A stretch of 64,000 nt of DNA, taken from NCBI RefSeq assembly GCF_947492365.1, contig NZ_CANLMB010000001.1, positions 1,540,874-1,604,873 on the forward strand, given 5' to 3'. The stretch comes from an uncultured Erythrobacter sp. (GTDB taxonomy: Bacteria; Pseudomonadota; Alphaproteobacteria; Sphingomonadales; Sphingomonadaceae). A program made the translations under genes and the position numbers. Numbering within the stretch: position 1 is the first letter of the stretch; every line of letters begins with the position of its first letter. Below are positions 35,176 to 44,130 of this stretch, in pieces. The notes beneath the pieces are model-generated. The model did not search any database, was not told where the DNA came from, and worked only from the letters and a program-made list of their open reading frames with translations.

Positions 35176-35814
35176 ATGACGGCAAAGGTCAAGGACAGTC
35201 ATGACAAGCCGAAGCGTGGCCGCCCCGCCGGCGGCGACGCGAGGAAGACCCGTTCGCGCATAATCGCCGCCGCTGCGAAGTGCTTTAACTCGCGCGAATA
35301 TTCGGAAACCAGTATCGAGCAAATAGCCGCCGAGGCGGGGCTGACCGGACCGGCGATCTACGCGCATTTCAAGTCAAAAGACGACCTGTTCATCAAGACC
35401 GCCAAGGCTTTCATCCAGCGCGGGCATCGGATCATGTCCGAAGCGGCTTCGCAGCCTGGGAGCTGGGATGAGAGGCTGGCCCGTGTGATCGATGCACAAC
35501 GCGCAGTGCAGGAAGAGGTCCAGACTTTCCCGCTCATCTACAGCGTCGTGCAGGCGCGAATGGTTCGTTTTCCCGAACGCTACAGCGAGGTGATCAAACT
35601 GCGGCAGGAATACTCCGAAATATTCACTTCGATTGCGCAGCAAGCCATTGATGAGCGCGCCCTGCCGAAGACTGCCGACGCACAGATAACCGGCGAATTG
35701 CTCATGGCATTCACTTCAAATTCGATCGGCATTGTGCGTCATTATCACAATGAAGATGGCGATCTCGACAAGATCCTCCACGCGGTGAAAGCACTGCTTG
35801 CAATTCAGTCTTAA
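35176..35814 (+). CDS. TetR-family transcriptional regulator
   Basis: A 212-residue TetR-type repressor. The N-terminal helix-turn-helix is clear: RSRIIAAAAKCFNSREYSET, then EQIAAEAGLTGPAIYAHFKS. The C-terminal ligand domain is unlike any group I can name. GAAGG precedes the ATG. It follows the DUF3604 gene by 30 bases on the same strand, so it probably controls that gene and the divergent TonB receptor. Confidence 0.9.
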   Translation: MTAKVKDSHDKPKRGRPAGGDARKTRSRIIAAAAKCFNSREYSETSIEQIAAEAGLTGPAIYAHFKSKDDLFIKTAKAFIQRGHRIMSEAASQPGSWDERLARVIDAQRAVQEEVQTFPLIYSVVQARMVRFPERYSEVIKLRQEYSEIFTSIAQQAIDERALPKTADAQITGELLMAFTSNSIGIVRHYHNEDGDLDKILHAVKALLAIQS

Positions 35815-35995
35815 TCCAGGAGCGCTTTCTTGGTTCGCAAGTTTTAGGCCAGAACATGCTTTTTCGGAAGAAATCTCTCGATGCAGCATTCTGCGTTCGA
35901 TGCGACAGAAGGACCCGCGAATGGCGCTGCGCTATGGGATAATCCAACTTCGCAAGAACCTCTGCAGACCGCCCGAAAGGCGGCGAGGCTAACAT
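35815..35995. other. Intergenic gap between convergent TetR and TpsB genes
   Basis: A 181-base gap with no supported gene. A short hairpin, CCGCC (35969-35973) with GGCGG (35979-35983), lies 13 bases beyond the tpsB stop and may serve as a weak terminator for the leftward CHAT-tpsA-tpsB transcript. Confidence 0.35.
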
Positions 35996-37888
35996 TCATC
36001 TAAACAATTGCAGCGGCCGCAGCGTTACCGCAAAGTGGAACCCGCGATCCTGCAAATCCCGGCTGCCCGGTGGAACAGCATCCTTCAATGCGTGCGCATA
36101 GGCGAAGGTAGCCGAAAGGCCCGGTGAAGGCTGCCATGTGAGAGCTGCGCCAACACTCCAAAGCATGTCAGCCACAGGATCCTCGACCTCACGATTGTCG
36201 AGCCAGGCGCCATCGACAAAGCCAGCAATGGAAAAGCGTCCCCAGTCGAACCCTTGGGACGCGCCGCCTCGGCCAGTCAAATCAAAAGGTTGGGCAAGTT
36301 CAATCGATCCGATCATGCCTTGATCGGCGAGTGCGAGAGTTTCACGATAGCCGCGTACGGTCTGCCTGCCGCCAGCTGCAAGCCGTTCTCCTGAATAAAG
36401 GATACCGTCCGCGGCTTGGCCAGCAAACCGCAGACGTAATTCCAGACCCTCTGGCGTCAACAGGCGCGCATAGCTTGCGCGGACATTTGCCGTGCGGAAA
36501 TTGCGGTCCGGTGTAACAAGGCCGGGAATGTCGCCTTTCGAGCCATCGAGGCCCTGCGTTCCGGTCAGCGACACGGCCAGCACGGTGCTGATGCCGCGCT
36601 GGACGAAGTCAGCGGTCACGCGCGCCACAGTGTATTCGGCGCGGCCATCGACGGCGCCTGGACTTAGCGAAAACGGTCTGCCCAAAAGCTCCGTTTCGGA
36701 AACTCGGTGACCGACCCGCATCCCTACGCTGAAGGAGCGCGCGGAGACCCAGCCCGAACCATCGCGCTCGGGTGTCAGAGGGCGTGCGTAAAGGCGATAG
36801 GTCATGCCGCCTTCGACATTCCAGTCGCGCGCCGCGATATCCAGCGGCCGCAATTCCGGATCGACCACTGCGGCCCGATTAAAGCCCCCCAGCAGATTGA
36901 GCGAAAGGTCGCGGTCGAATACCGGCGTCGCATAGGCGAAGCGCGCATCGGGTTCGCCCGAGGTAAGGCCTGCCTCGATGCTCATAATGTCGCCTGCCGA
37001 GATCAGGTTCCGTAGCGATCCACCGACCGAAAAGCGCTCACCGCCGATCGCCGGTGAGCGGCTGTTTGCAACGCCGGCGTAAAGGTCGGCCCTTTCGGCA
37101 GGTCGCACGACGAGCTTGAGACGAGCTTCACCCGCCACGCTGCCTGGCTGCAGATCCGCTGATATTGACCCTATCGCCGGGTCTTCCGCCAGTAACCGGA
37201 AGTCCCGTTCGAGCGCGATCACATCAAGCGGTCGCTGCGCAGTCGACGGCATGCGGTCGACAACAAAATCTGACGAAAGCCCGCCGGCCCCTCTATCACT
37301 CCATTCCAGTTCGACGCCGTTATCCTGCCCGGTCAATCCGCCCGAGATCAGCTCCAGCTGCAGCGCGCCTTGATCGGTGTCAGGCCGCCGCGCGATCAGA
37401 ACGCCGGAATTGATGTAGCCATTCGCGACCAGCGCGCGATTGATCAGCTGCACCAGCGCGACCAGCCTCTCCAGCGGAACGGTCTCTCCGACCATACCGT
37501 TGGCTGCGAACTGTCCAGCAACCCAGTCGGCATTCAGCGCAGTGCCGGGTGTGGCGGTGACTTGAAGCCCGTAAGCGGGATTGCTGATCGCTGAGAAATC
37601 GGCCCGCGCGTGCCCGAATGCATCGCCTGTTGTAAGAACCTCTACCCGCGCAAACCGGGTCGTTCCCGAGACCGGCGGAACCGAGGGGGGCTCTGCCTGC
37701 GTGACCGCAGGAAATTCGGTCGGTTCGGCGTAATCGGGCTGCTGGATTTCAGCTTGCTGACCCACACGTTCGGTGGGCGCGCTCGTCTCCTGCGCTGCGG
37801 CAAGGCCTGGCGCGAGAAAGGCCGCGAAGCCAACGAAGGCCGCGCTTGCGCGAAAACCGCTGGTCAAGGCCGCGCGGCTCACAGGCAA
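35996..37888 (-). CDS. Two-partner secretion transporter (ShlB/FhaC/HecB family, TpsB)
   Basis: A 630-residue Omp85-superfamily transporter that should carry the adjacent TpsA across the outer membrane. A signal peptide ends near GLAAAQE. POTRA-type segments follow (RLVALVQLINRALVANGYIN; LDVIALERDFRLLAEDPAIG), then the beta barrel, with ERLAAGGRQTVRGYRETLAL matching the conserved VRGY motif of loop L6, and a C-terminal strand ending LRPLQLFR. Its start lies 10 bases inside the end of the TpsA gene, so they are coupled. Third gene of the CHAT-tpsA-tpsB unit. Confidence 0.92.
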   Translation of the reverse strand: MPVSRAALTSGFRASAAFVGFAAFLAPGLAAAQETSAPTERVGQQAEIQQPDYAEPTEFPAVTQAEPPSVPPVSGTTRFARVEVLTTGDAFGHARADFSAISNPAYGLQVTATPGTALNADWVAGQFAANGMVGETVPLERLVALVQLINRALVANGYINSGVLIARRPDTDQGALQLELISGGLTGQDNGVELEWSDRGAGGLSSDFVVDRMPSTAQRPLDVIALERDFRLLAEDPAIGSISADLQPGSVAGEARLKLVVRPAERADLYAGVANSRSPAIGGERFSVGGSLRNLISAGDIMSIEAGLTSGEPDARFAYATPVFDRDLSLNLLGGFNRAAVVDPELRPLDIAARDWNVEGGMTYRLYARPLTPERDGSGWVSARSFSVGMRVGHRVSETELLGRPFSLSPGAVDGRAEYTVARVTADFVQRGISTVLAVSLTGTQGLDGSKGDIPGLVTPDRNFRTANVRASYARLLTPEGLELRLRFAGQAADGILYSGERLAAGGRQTVRGYRETLALADQGMIGSIELAQPFDLTGRGGASQGFDWGRFSIAGFVDGAWLDNREVEDPVADMLWSVGAALTWQPSPGLSATFAYAHALKDAVPPGSRDLQDRGFHFAVTLRPLQLFR

Positions 37889-40800
37889 ACTGCCATTGTG
37901 GGCACATCCGATCGCGCAATCGGATCGGTCTCGCCTTCTTCAGGTGATGATGGGGCCGGAGCACTTTCATCCGGAGCGGGCGGCAAACCATATGGGCCGG
38001 TGATGCGGGTCGAGAACTGGCTGACTTCGCCCGATCGCCGCACCGCTGCACAAACGCCGCTGAGGATGCCGGACGCATCGAGGAAGTCGACCGTTGGCAC
38101 CTCGGTCCCGGTGATCTGCTCGCCGACATTGCTTTCGATAAGCAGCGAGCCATCGACCGAGATGAGGTTCACCGTATCGCTCGAACGGATAAAGAAGTCG
38201 GACGAAATCTGGACATTCGCCCCGCCTTGTTCACCGAGCGCCAGAATGCTGCCGCCTTCGGACAAGATCAGGAACGGGTCGGAAATCGTGATGCGCCCGC
38301 CGGTATTCGCGCCTGAGCTGGTGGTGATAACCCCCGGATCGCGGCCTGACAGACCAAGGAAACCGTCGCTCGGCAGGAACAGGCCGATATCGCCTGCTGG
38401 TCCATTATCCGAATTGGTGGAGACGCTGCTACCATTATCAATCCGGATAAGGCTGGAGTTGATCTGGATCGTTCCGGCGGAGAATGTGCCAGCTGCTGTG
38501 CTGGAAATGCTGCTAAAGTTGTCGAGCAGCAAAGTGGCAGCCGAAATATCGATATCGCCAGCATCTCCGCCCCCGAGCGCCGCAGTCGATATCTGTGCGT
38601 CGTTGCCGAGAGAGAGCAGGTCGCTGATCTCGACGGTAACGGTGCCGGCATTGCTGCTCTGGCTGGTGGAATCGATCGATGCACCATCGGCGAGAAAAGC
38701 GTTATTGGCGCGGAGCAATACGTCGCCTGCGTCACCCGCCGGAGCGGTCGCGAGCTGAAATGGTGCTGCCGAAGCGGTCGCCGAGGTAACGGGATCAGGA
38801 TCCTCCGAGGCGGAAGTGATCCGGCCTCCGCTCATCTGCAATTCTCTGGCCAGAACCGAGACCGATCCGGCATCGCCGCTGCCGGTCGTGATGCTGTTGA
38901 TCTCTCCGCCCGTCATTGAAAGCAGATCGGCCGATACCTCTACCGACCCGGCGTTGCCCGAGCCCTGCGTCGCTGCCGAAATCGTAGCTGAGTCGGCCAT
39001 GTCGAGGCGGCCCGATACTGCAACCGTCACATCGCCTGCATCACCCGATACGCCGGTCGAGTCGATCTCCGCCGCCCCGCTAAGCGATGCGTTTCCGGCG
39101 GCAATGAACACCGAGCCTGCACGCCCCGCATTGGGCGCGTCGGAATCGGAGGCAGAATCGATCCTTCCCCCCGCCATCACCAGTTCATCGACGAAAACCC
39201 CGACGAGGCCGGCATCCCCGCTGCCTGCGGTGAAAGAATTGATCGCTCCGCCAGCCATATCGAGCAGGCCCGCCCTGACCTCGACAGTTCCGGCATCTCC
39301 CGTCCCCTCCGAGGAGGCCGAGATGTTGCCCTCAGGTTCAATCCGCAGCGTGTCTGTGACGGTCACTGTGACGTCTCCGGCCCCGCCGCTCGATCCCAAC
39401 TCTGCCTGAGAATCAATCGAGCTGTCGAAGAGGACAGAGAGGTTCTGCGCTTCGACGGTCACATCGCCAGCTAAGCCGGGGCCGTGCGTGGCCGATGTGA
39501 TGTCGCCGCCGCGCAGGACAATGTCACCCGCAGTGACGAAAACAACGCCTGCATCGCCCGAGCCAAAGGTGGTTGCCGAAATTTCCGACGTTTCGCCGAG
39601 GCCTGGCTCGTAGTCGCCATCGTCGTTCGTAATCGTAAGCGTTCCGGTCACCGAAACGCCGACACCGCCTGCGTCGCCCGTAGAGCCTTCCTCGGTCAGC
39701 GAATTGATGGTCGCCCCATTGGTCAGCGAAGCGTTATTGGCACGGATCAGCACCAGCCCTGCATCGCCGGAACCGCTGGTGAACGAGGTGATCTCACCGC
39801 CGTCCATGATGAGAGTGTCAGTATCGATCAGAACCTGACCAGCATCGCCGGGACCGCGTGTGGATGCCGAGATACGCGCGCCTTCGGACACTTCGACCAA
39901 ACCGCCCGAGTTGATCGTAACTTGTCCGGCCGCTCCCGTTGAATCGGCCAACGCGGCTGAGTTCACCCGGGCATTGCCGCGCAGCCTGACGGAATTCGCG
40001 TTTATCTCTACATCGCCTGCATCGCCCTCTCCGTCAGAGGATGAGGCAACCGCGCCCCCTGTCATCATCAGCGATCCAGCATTGATCGTTACAAGCCCGG
40101 CATCACCGCTCGACAATGTGGCAGCGGTGATCGCCGCTGCATCGGTGATCCCGAGCACTCCGGCAACATCCACCCGCACATTACCGGCATTACCGGTCGA
40201 ATTGCGCAATGCAGAGGAGTTGATCCGCGCGTCACCGCTAAGCTGGGCGCTGTCGGCGACGACCAGGACATCGCCCGCATCGCCTTCAGCCGAGGTGGAG
40301 CTGTCGATACTACCACCCGTCATGGTGAGCCTGTTTGCCGTCACCCGCACCAGGCCGGCGTCTCCGACACTTTCGGTGGTGGCTGCAATCGTGGCCGCAT
40401 CCGCAAGCGAGAGATCGCCCGCAACCTCTACATTCACCCGGCCCGCCGATCCGGTTGATCCTTCGGCGGTTCGTGAAGAAATCCGCGCGTCGCCGAACAA
40501 GGAGAGGCTGTCTGTGGCAATGGTGATGTCACCTGCCGAACCGGCTCCGCCAGTCCCTGATGTGATCGCAGCGCTGTCCGAGAGGGTGATCGAACCGGCT
40601 TCGACATCAAGCACACCGGCATTGCCCGATCCGGCAGTCGAGGCGGCAATGAAGGTGTTGCCCGACATGTTCAGTTCGTCGGTAACGCGGACCAGAACAT
40701 TGCCTGCCTCGCCCACTCCGACGGTCGCTGTCGCGATGCCCGATCGTCCGCTAAACGACAGGCTATCGGCAAATATTTCTACCGATCCTGCATCGCCTGT

Positions 40801-43800
40801 CGCCTCCAGAAAATCGCCATTCGCGTTGGGGAAGGAGCGGGACGAGGTGGAGGAGATGAAGCCGCCGGTAATGTCGATTACACCTGCCCGGACCGTGACA
40901 TCCCCCGCATCACCATCGCCAAGGGTCAGCGAGGTGATGAGGCCGCCGCTCATTTCGAGCCGGTCGGCGGTGATGTCGACCGTCCCCGCATTGCCAAACG
41001 CTCTGGTGGCCGACCGGATTTCACCGTCAATAATCCGGAGCAAGCCAGCATCAATCTCAACCGAGCCCGCATTGCCGGGCCCGAAATCGGTGATCGAGCT
41101 TATGAAACTGTTTTCGACGATGAGTTCGTCTGCGGTGATGCGAACTTGCCCGGCATCGCCATCGCCAAACGTCGATGCGCCGATTTCGGCGAGGTTCATC
41201 AGGTGTGCTGTCCCGGCGATCACGGTCACAGATCCTGCGTTGCTTCTGGACTGGAACAACGCCGATGCGCTGATGCTTCCACCGTTCATCACCAGATTGT
41301 CTGTCACGACCACAATGTCTCCGGCAGCGCCCGATGCTCCCTGAGCGACCGAGCTGATACGCCCGCCGGGAGCCACACTGTCCGGATTGGTGCCGATCAT
41401 TATGTTGGGCGCCTGCACAAACACCGATCCGCCAGACCCAAACACCGAGGCGCTGGCTGAAATCGACGAGTTCACGTCGTCGAGAAACAACGTGTCCCCT
41501 GCAATGATGCGCACATCGCCGGCTTGCCCGAACTCGGAAATCGTTGCGAGGAAAGTGTCGCCCGACAGGCGGATCGTGCCGACCACTTCGATGTCCAGCC
41601 TGCCACCAATGCCGTCGCCCAGCACGTCGGCAGTAATAAAGGTGTTCTGGGCAAGGAGATCGCCTGCACGAATGATGACATCGCCGCCATCTCCGTCTCC
41701 CTGTGTGAAGGCTATGATCGTACTGAAGCTGTCGGCGAGCATCTGGTTCTCGACGTCGAACCGCACCGCTCCGCCGTTGCCGTTGCCGAAAACGGCGGAT
41801 TGAATCAGTGCATTGTCGCGCACTGCGGCATTGGCAGCAGCAATTGAAATGCCGCCAGTGTCGCCTTCACTCAAAGTGCTCGATTCAATCACCGAACCAC
41901 CCGTCAGCAGAAAGTCGCCGGTCAGATCGAACCCGACCGATCCGGCATTGCCCACTTCGCCGAACACGATCGAACGAACGACAGAATTGCCGGCAATCGT
42001 GGTATTTTCGGCGCTTACAAATACGTCCCCGGCATCGCCATTGTCGGTGCTCGCAGATTCGATGACGGCGCCTCCCGAAAGGAGTAAGTCTCCGGCAAGA
42101 TCGAGCGTGACACTCGCCGCAGTTCCACTGGGGCCGAAATCGATCGATCGGATAAAAGTCCCACCTGCAAGCGACACATTAGCCGCGTCGATGAAGATAG
42201 CGCCGGCATCGCCAGTGCCGCCGACAATGGATTCGATGAAGGCGCCCCCTTCAAGCGAAAGATCGCCCGAGAGACTGAGCGCAACCACACCTGCATTGCC
42301 CGAGCCTTCGTTCACGGACTGGATACGGGCGTCATCGCGCAGGGACAGCGCCGATGCGCTCACGTTCACACTACCGGCCTCTCCGGCTCCACGCGCCACC
42401 GAGTTTACGGACGCGCCCCCCGACATCGACAGCCCGCCATCTACCGCGAACACGATGTTTCCAGATCTGGCATCGGTACCGTCTGTAAAGGACTCGATTA
42501 ATGCCTCTCCTTCAAGCAGCGCCTCGCCCGCATGAACGGTAACATCACCGGCATCGCCTCCGCCTAACGAGGCGCTGGCGATCTGGTTGAAACCACCGGT
42601 CATCTGCAGCAGCCCGGTCGCGGTGAATTCGACCGGCCCCACACCAGCACCGTTGAAACCTGCCGAGGCAACCTCGCCGCCAAAGAACAGCGCGTCGTGT
42701 GTATTGACGATCAGTGCGCCCGAACTCGCGCCGCCGGACCCGGCCGCCTGAGTCTGGAGGATGCCGCGATCGGAGAATATAGCCGTGTCGGAGTTGATCG
42801 ACAGAGTGCCGGACGCGGTCGATCCGAGCGCGGTTGTGGTAATCAGACCGCCAGCCAAATGAAACACATTGGCGTTGATGCGCACATCACCGCCCAAGCC
42901 ATCTGAAAAGGTGCGGGTGTCGATCCGCCCGCCCGGCATGAAATAGTCAAAGGCGTTGATATTTACCGATCCGGTCGCTCCATTGCCAAAGCCGAAGGTC
43001 CTGATCTCTCCCCCGAAAAAGCCCACCGAGAACGCGTCGATAAAGACACTGCCGCCATCGGCATCGCTCGCAGTTTCGGTCAGGATGCGGGTGCCGTCGA
43101 GGCTCAGGAATTCTGCCAGAATCCGGATGTCGCCGCCATGCGCATTCGGATCAAATCCGGCGAAGGTTTGCAAGGTGCTGTCAAAACTGAGGTCAACGAA
43201 TCCGCCCTCGATGATGATATCACCGGCAGAGCCAAGACGGCTCTCGGTTGTCAGCTCGCCGCCAGCAATAACGACGACCTCATCGCCGCGCAGCGCAAGC
43301 GCTCCCGTTCCATTGCCCACGAGCCGACCGCCTTCGACGACCACCAATGAGCCCGCCGCATTGATACTATCAGCAACCACCAGGGCTCCGGAACTGACAA
43401 AGACCTGCCCATCACCCGTTGGCAATCCGATATCCGTGAGCGCGACCATCTCCTGGCCGCCACCAATCGCAGCGAAATCAAAATGCGTCCCGTCGCCCAG
43501 AATTGCCCCGGTTATCCGCACATCGGACGAAACTAGGCTGACCGACGCGGTTGCTGTTCCTTCGGTTACAAGCGCACCGGCTTGATCGATCCGGCTCTGT
43601 CCGCCCAGAAAGCCGAACGCCGCTGGAGGTGCGCTTGAGAAAGTGGAGCCGTCAGGGGTAACAGTTGAAAACCGCTCTCCGCCGCCAAACTCCAATTGGT
43701 GCGCGGTCGAGAAATAGGCTGATCCCGGCACATCAACCGAAGCGCCGTCTCCGAATATGACGCCCGCCGGATTGATGAAGAAGAAACTGGCGTTCGGCAT

Positions 43801-44130
43801 GTCGGCAACCCGGATCGTGCCGTTGATTTCAGAAGGCGCGCCGCTGCGGACCCTGTTCACGATGTTGAGAATCGAGGCCGCATCCGCCGAGCCGCGCACC
43901 CAGCTGGCGATGTCGCCGCTCGCAAGATCGAAATCGGAGAAGCTGTGAAACAGGTTGCCACCCGCTGCTTCGCCGCCTGAGATCACGGTGGTGTTCCCTG
44001 CGGTTGTGACGGTTGTGGACGTGTCGAAACCAGGCTGTGTGTCTGCCGAGATGTTGGTCTGTGCCTGCGCGCTGCTCGCAGCGGCAATCGCAACTGCCGA
44101 AGAGACCAGAAGATAATGCCAGATCTTCAT
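37879..44130 (-). CDS. Two-partner secretion exoprotein (filamentous haemagglutinin N-terminal domain, TpsA)
   Basis: A 2083-residue secreted beta-helix protein. After the signal peptide (ending SAQAQ) comes the TPS domain: GGNLFHSFSDFDLASGD, ILNIVNRVRSGAPSEINGTI and FFFINPAGVIFGDGASV, the motifs needed for recognition by TpsB. The remainder is built of many copies of a roughly 45-residue unit with the core GSGDAG-V-V-A--L-M-GG-I-S. The last 65 residues include two Cys and a Pro/Glu-rich linker and may be an anchor or release region. ATG at 44130 overlaps the CHAT stop (ATGA) with GGGAG eight bases upstream; ATG at 44136 is the alternative. Adhesion or biofilm is the likely role. Confidence 0.92.
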   Translation of the reverse strand: MKIWHYLLVSSAVAIAAASSAQAQTNISADTQPGFDTSTTVTTAGNTTVISGGEAAGGNLFHSFSDFDLASGDIASWVRGSADAASILNIVNRVRSGAPSEINGTIRVADMPNASFFFINPAGVIFGDGASVDVPGSAYFSTAHQLEFGGGERFSTVTPDGSTFSSAPPAAFGFLGGQSRIDQAGALVTEGTATASVSLVSSDVRITGAILGDGTHFDFAAIGGGQEMVALTDIGLPTGDGQVFVSSGALVVADSINAAGSLVVVEGGRLVGNGTGALALRGDEVVVIAGGELTTESRLGSAGDIIIEGGFVDLSFDSTLQTFAGFDPNAHGGDIRILAEFLSLDGTRILTETASDADGGSVFIDAFSVGFFGGEIRTFGFGNGATGSVNINAFDYFMPGGRIDTRTFSDGLGGDVRINANVFHLAGGLITTTALGSTASGTLSINSDTAIFSDRGILQTQAAGSGGASSGALIVNTHDALFFGGEVASAGFNGAGVGPVEFTATGLLQMTGGFNQIASASLGGGDAGDVTVHAGEALLEGEALIESFTDGTDARSGNIVFAVDGGLSMSGGASVNSVARGAGEAGSVNVSASALSLRDDARIQSVNEGSGNAGVVALSLSGDLSLEGGAFIESIVGGTGDAGAIFIDAANVSLAGGTFIRSIDFGPSGTAASVTLDLAGDLLLSGGAVIESASTDNGDAGDVFVSAENTTIAGNSVVRSIVFGEVGNAGSVGFDLTGDFLLTGGSVIESSTLSEGDTGGISIAAANAAVRDNALIQSAVFGNGNGGAVRFDVENQMLADSFSTIIAFTQGDGDGGDVIIRAGDLLAQNTFITADVLGDGIGGRLDIEVVGTIRLSGDTFLATISEFGQAGDVRIIAGDTLFLDDVNSSISASASVFGSGGSVFVQAPNIMIGTNPDSVAPGGRISSVAQGASGAAGDIVVVTDNLVMNGGSISASALFQSRSNAGSVTVIAGTAHLMNLAEIGASTFGDGDAGQVRITADELIVENSFISSITDFGPGNAGSVEIDAGLLRIIDGEIRSATRAFGNAGTVDITADRLEMSGGLITSLTLGDGDAGDVTVRAGVIDITGGFISSTSSRSFPNANGDFLEATGDAGSVEIFADSLSFSGRSGIATATVGVGEAGNVLVRVTDELNMSGNTFIAASTAGSGNAGVLDVEAGSITLSDSAAITSGTGGAGSAGDITIATDSLSLFGDARISSRTAEGSTGSAGRVNVEVAGDLSLADAATIAATTESVGDAGLVRVTANRLTMTGGSIDSSTSAEGDAGDVLVVADSAQLSGDARINSSALRNSTGNAGNVRVDVAGVLGITDAAAITAATLSSGDAGLVTINAGSLMMTGGAVASSSDGEGDAGDVEINANSVRLRGNARVNSAALADSTGAAGQVTINSGGLVEVSEGARISASTRGPGDAGQVLIDTDTLIMDGGEITSFTSGSGDAGLVLIRANNASLTNGATINSLTEEGSTGDAGGVGVSVTGTLTITNDDGDYEPGLGETSEISATTFGSGDAGVVFVTAGDIVLRGGDITSATHGPGLAGDVTVEAQNLSVLFDSSIDSQAELGSSGGAGDVTVTVTDTLRIEPEGNISASSEGTGDAGTVEVRAGLLDMAGGAINSFTAGSGDAGLVGVFVDELVMAGGRIDSASDSDAPNAGRAGSVFIAAGNASLSGAAEIDSTGVSGDAGDVTVAVSGRLDMADSATISAATQGSGNAGSVEVSADLLSMTGGEINSITTGSGDAGSVSVLARELQMSGGRITSASEDPDPVTSATASAAPFQLATAPAGDAGDVLLRANNAFLADGASIDSTSQSSNAGTVTVEISDLLSLGNDAQISTAALGGGDAGDIDISAATLLLDNFSSISSTAAGTFSAGTIQINSSLIRIDNGSSVSTNSDNGPAGDIGLFLPSDGFLGLSGRDPGVITTSSGANTGGRITISDPFLILSEGGSILALGEQGGANVQISSDFFIRSSDTVNLISVDGSLLIESNVGEQITGTEVPTVDFLDASGILSGVCAAVRRSGEVSQFSTRITGPYGLPPAPDESAPAPSSPEEGETDPIARSDVPTMAVCL
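38500..43000 (-). repeat. Degenerate coding repeats of the TpsA beta helix
   Basis: Within tpsA a segment of about 45 codons recurs dozens of times, encoding (A/G)GSGDAG-V-V-A--L-(M/L)-GG-I-S-(S/A)-T--. Several units are nearly identical at the protein core, such as those around 39200-39300 and 38870-38950. Such tandem units recombine easily. Boundaries are approximate. Confidence 0.75.

Noticed and set aside
37610..43585. Several long rightward frames (382, 494, 240 and 209 residues) opposite tpsA
   Set aside because: They are mirror images of the repeated, GC-rich tpsA codons: their Ser/Pro/Ala-rich translations are periodic, they lack ribosome sites, and the TpsA frame has a signal, TPS domain and operon partners.
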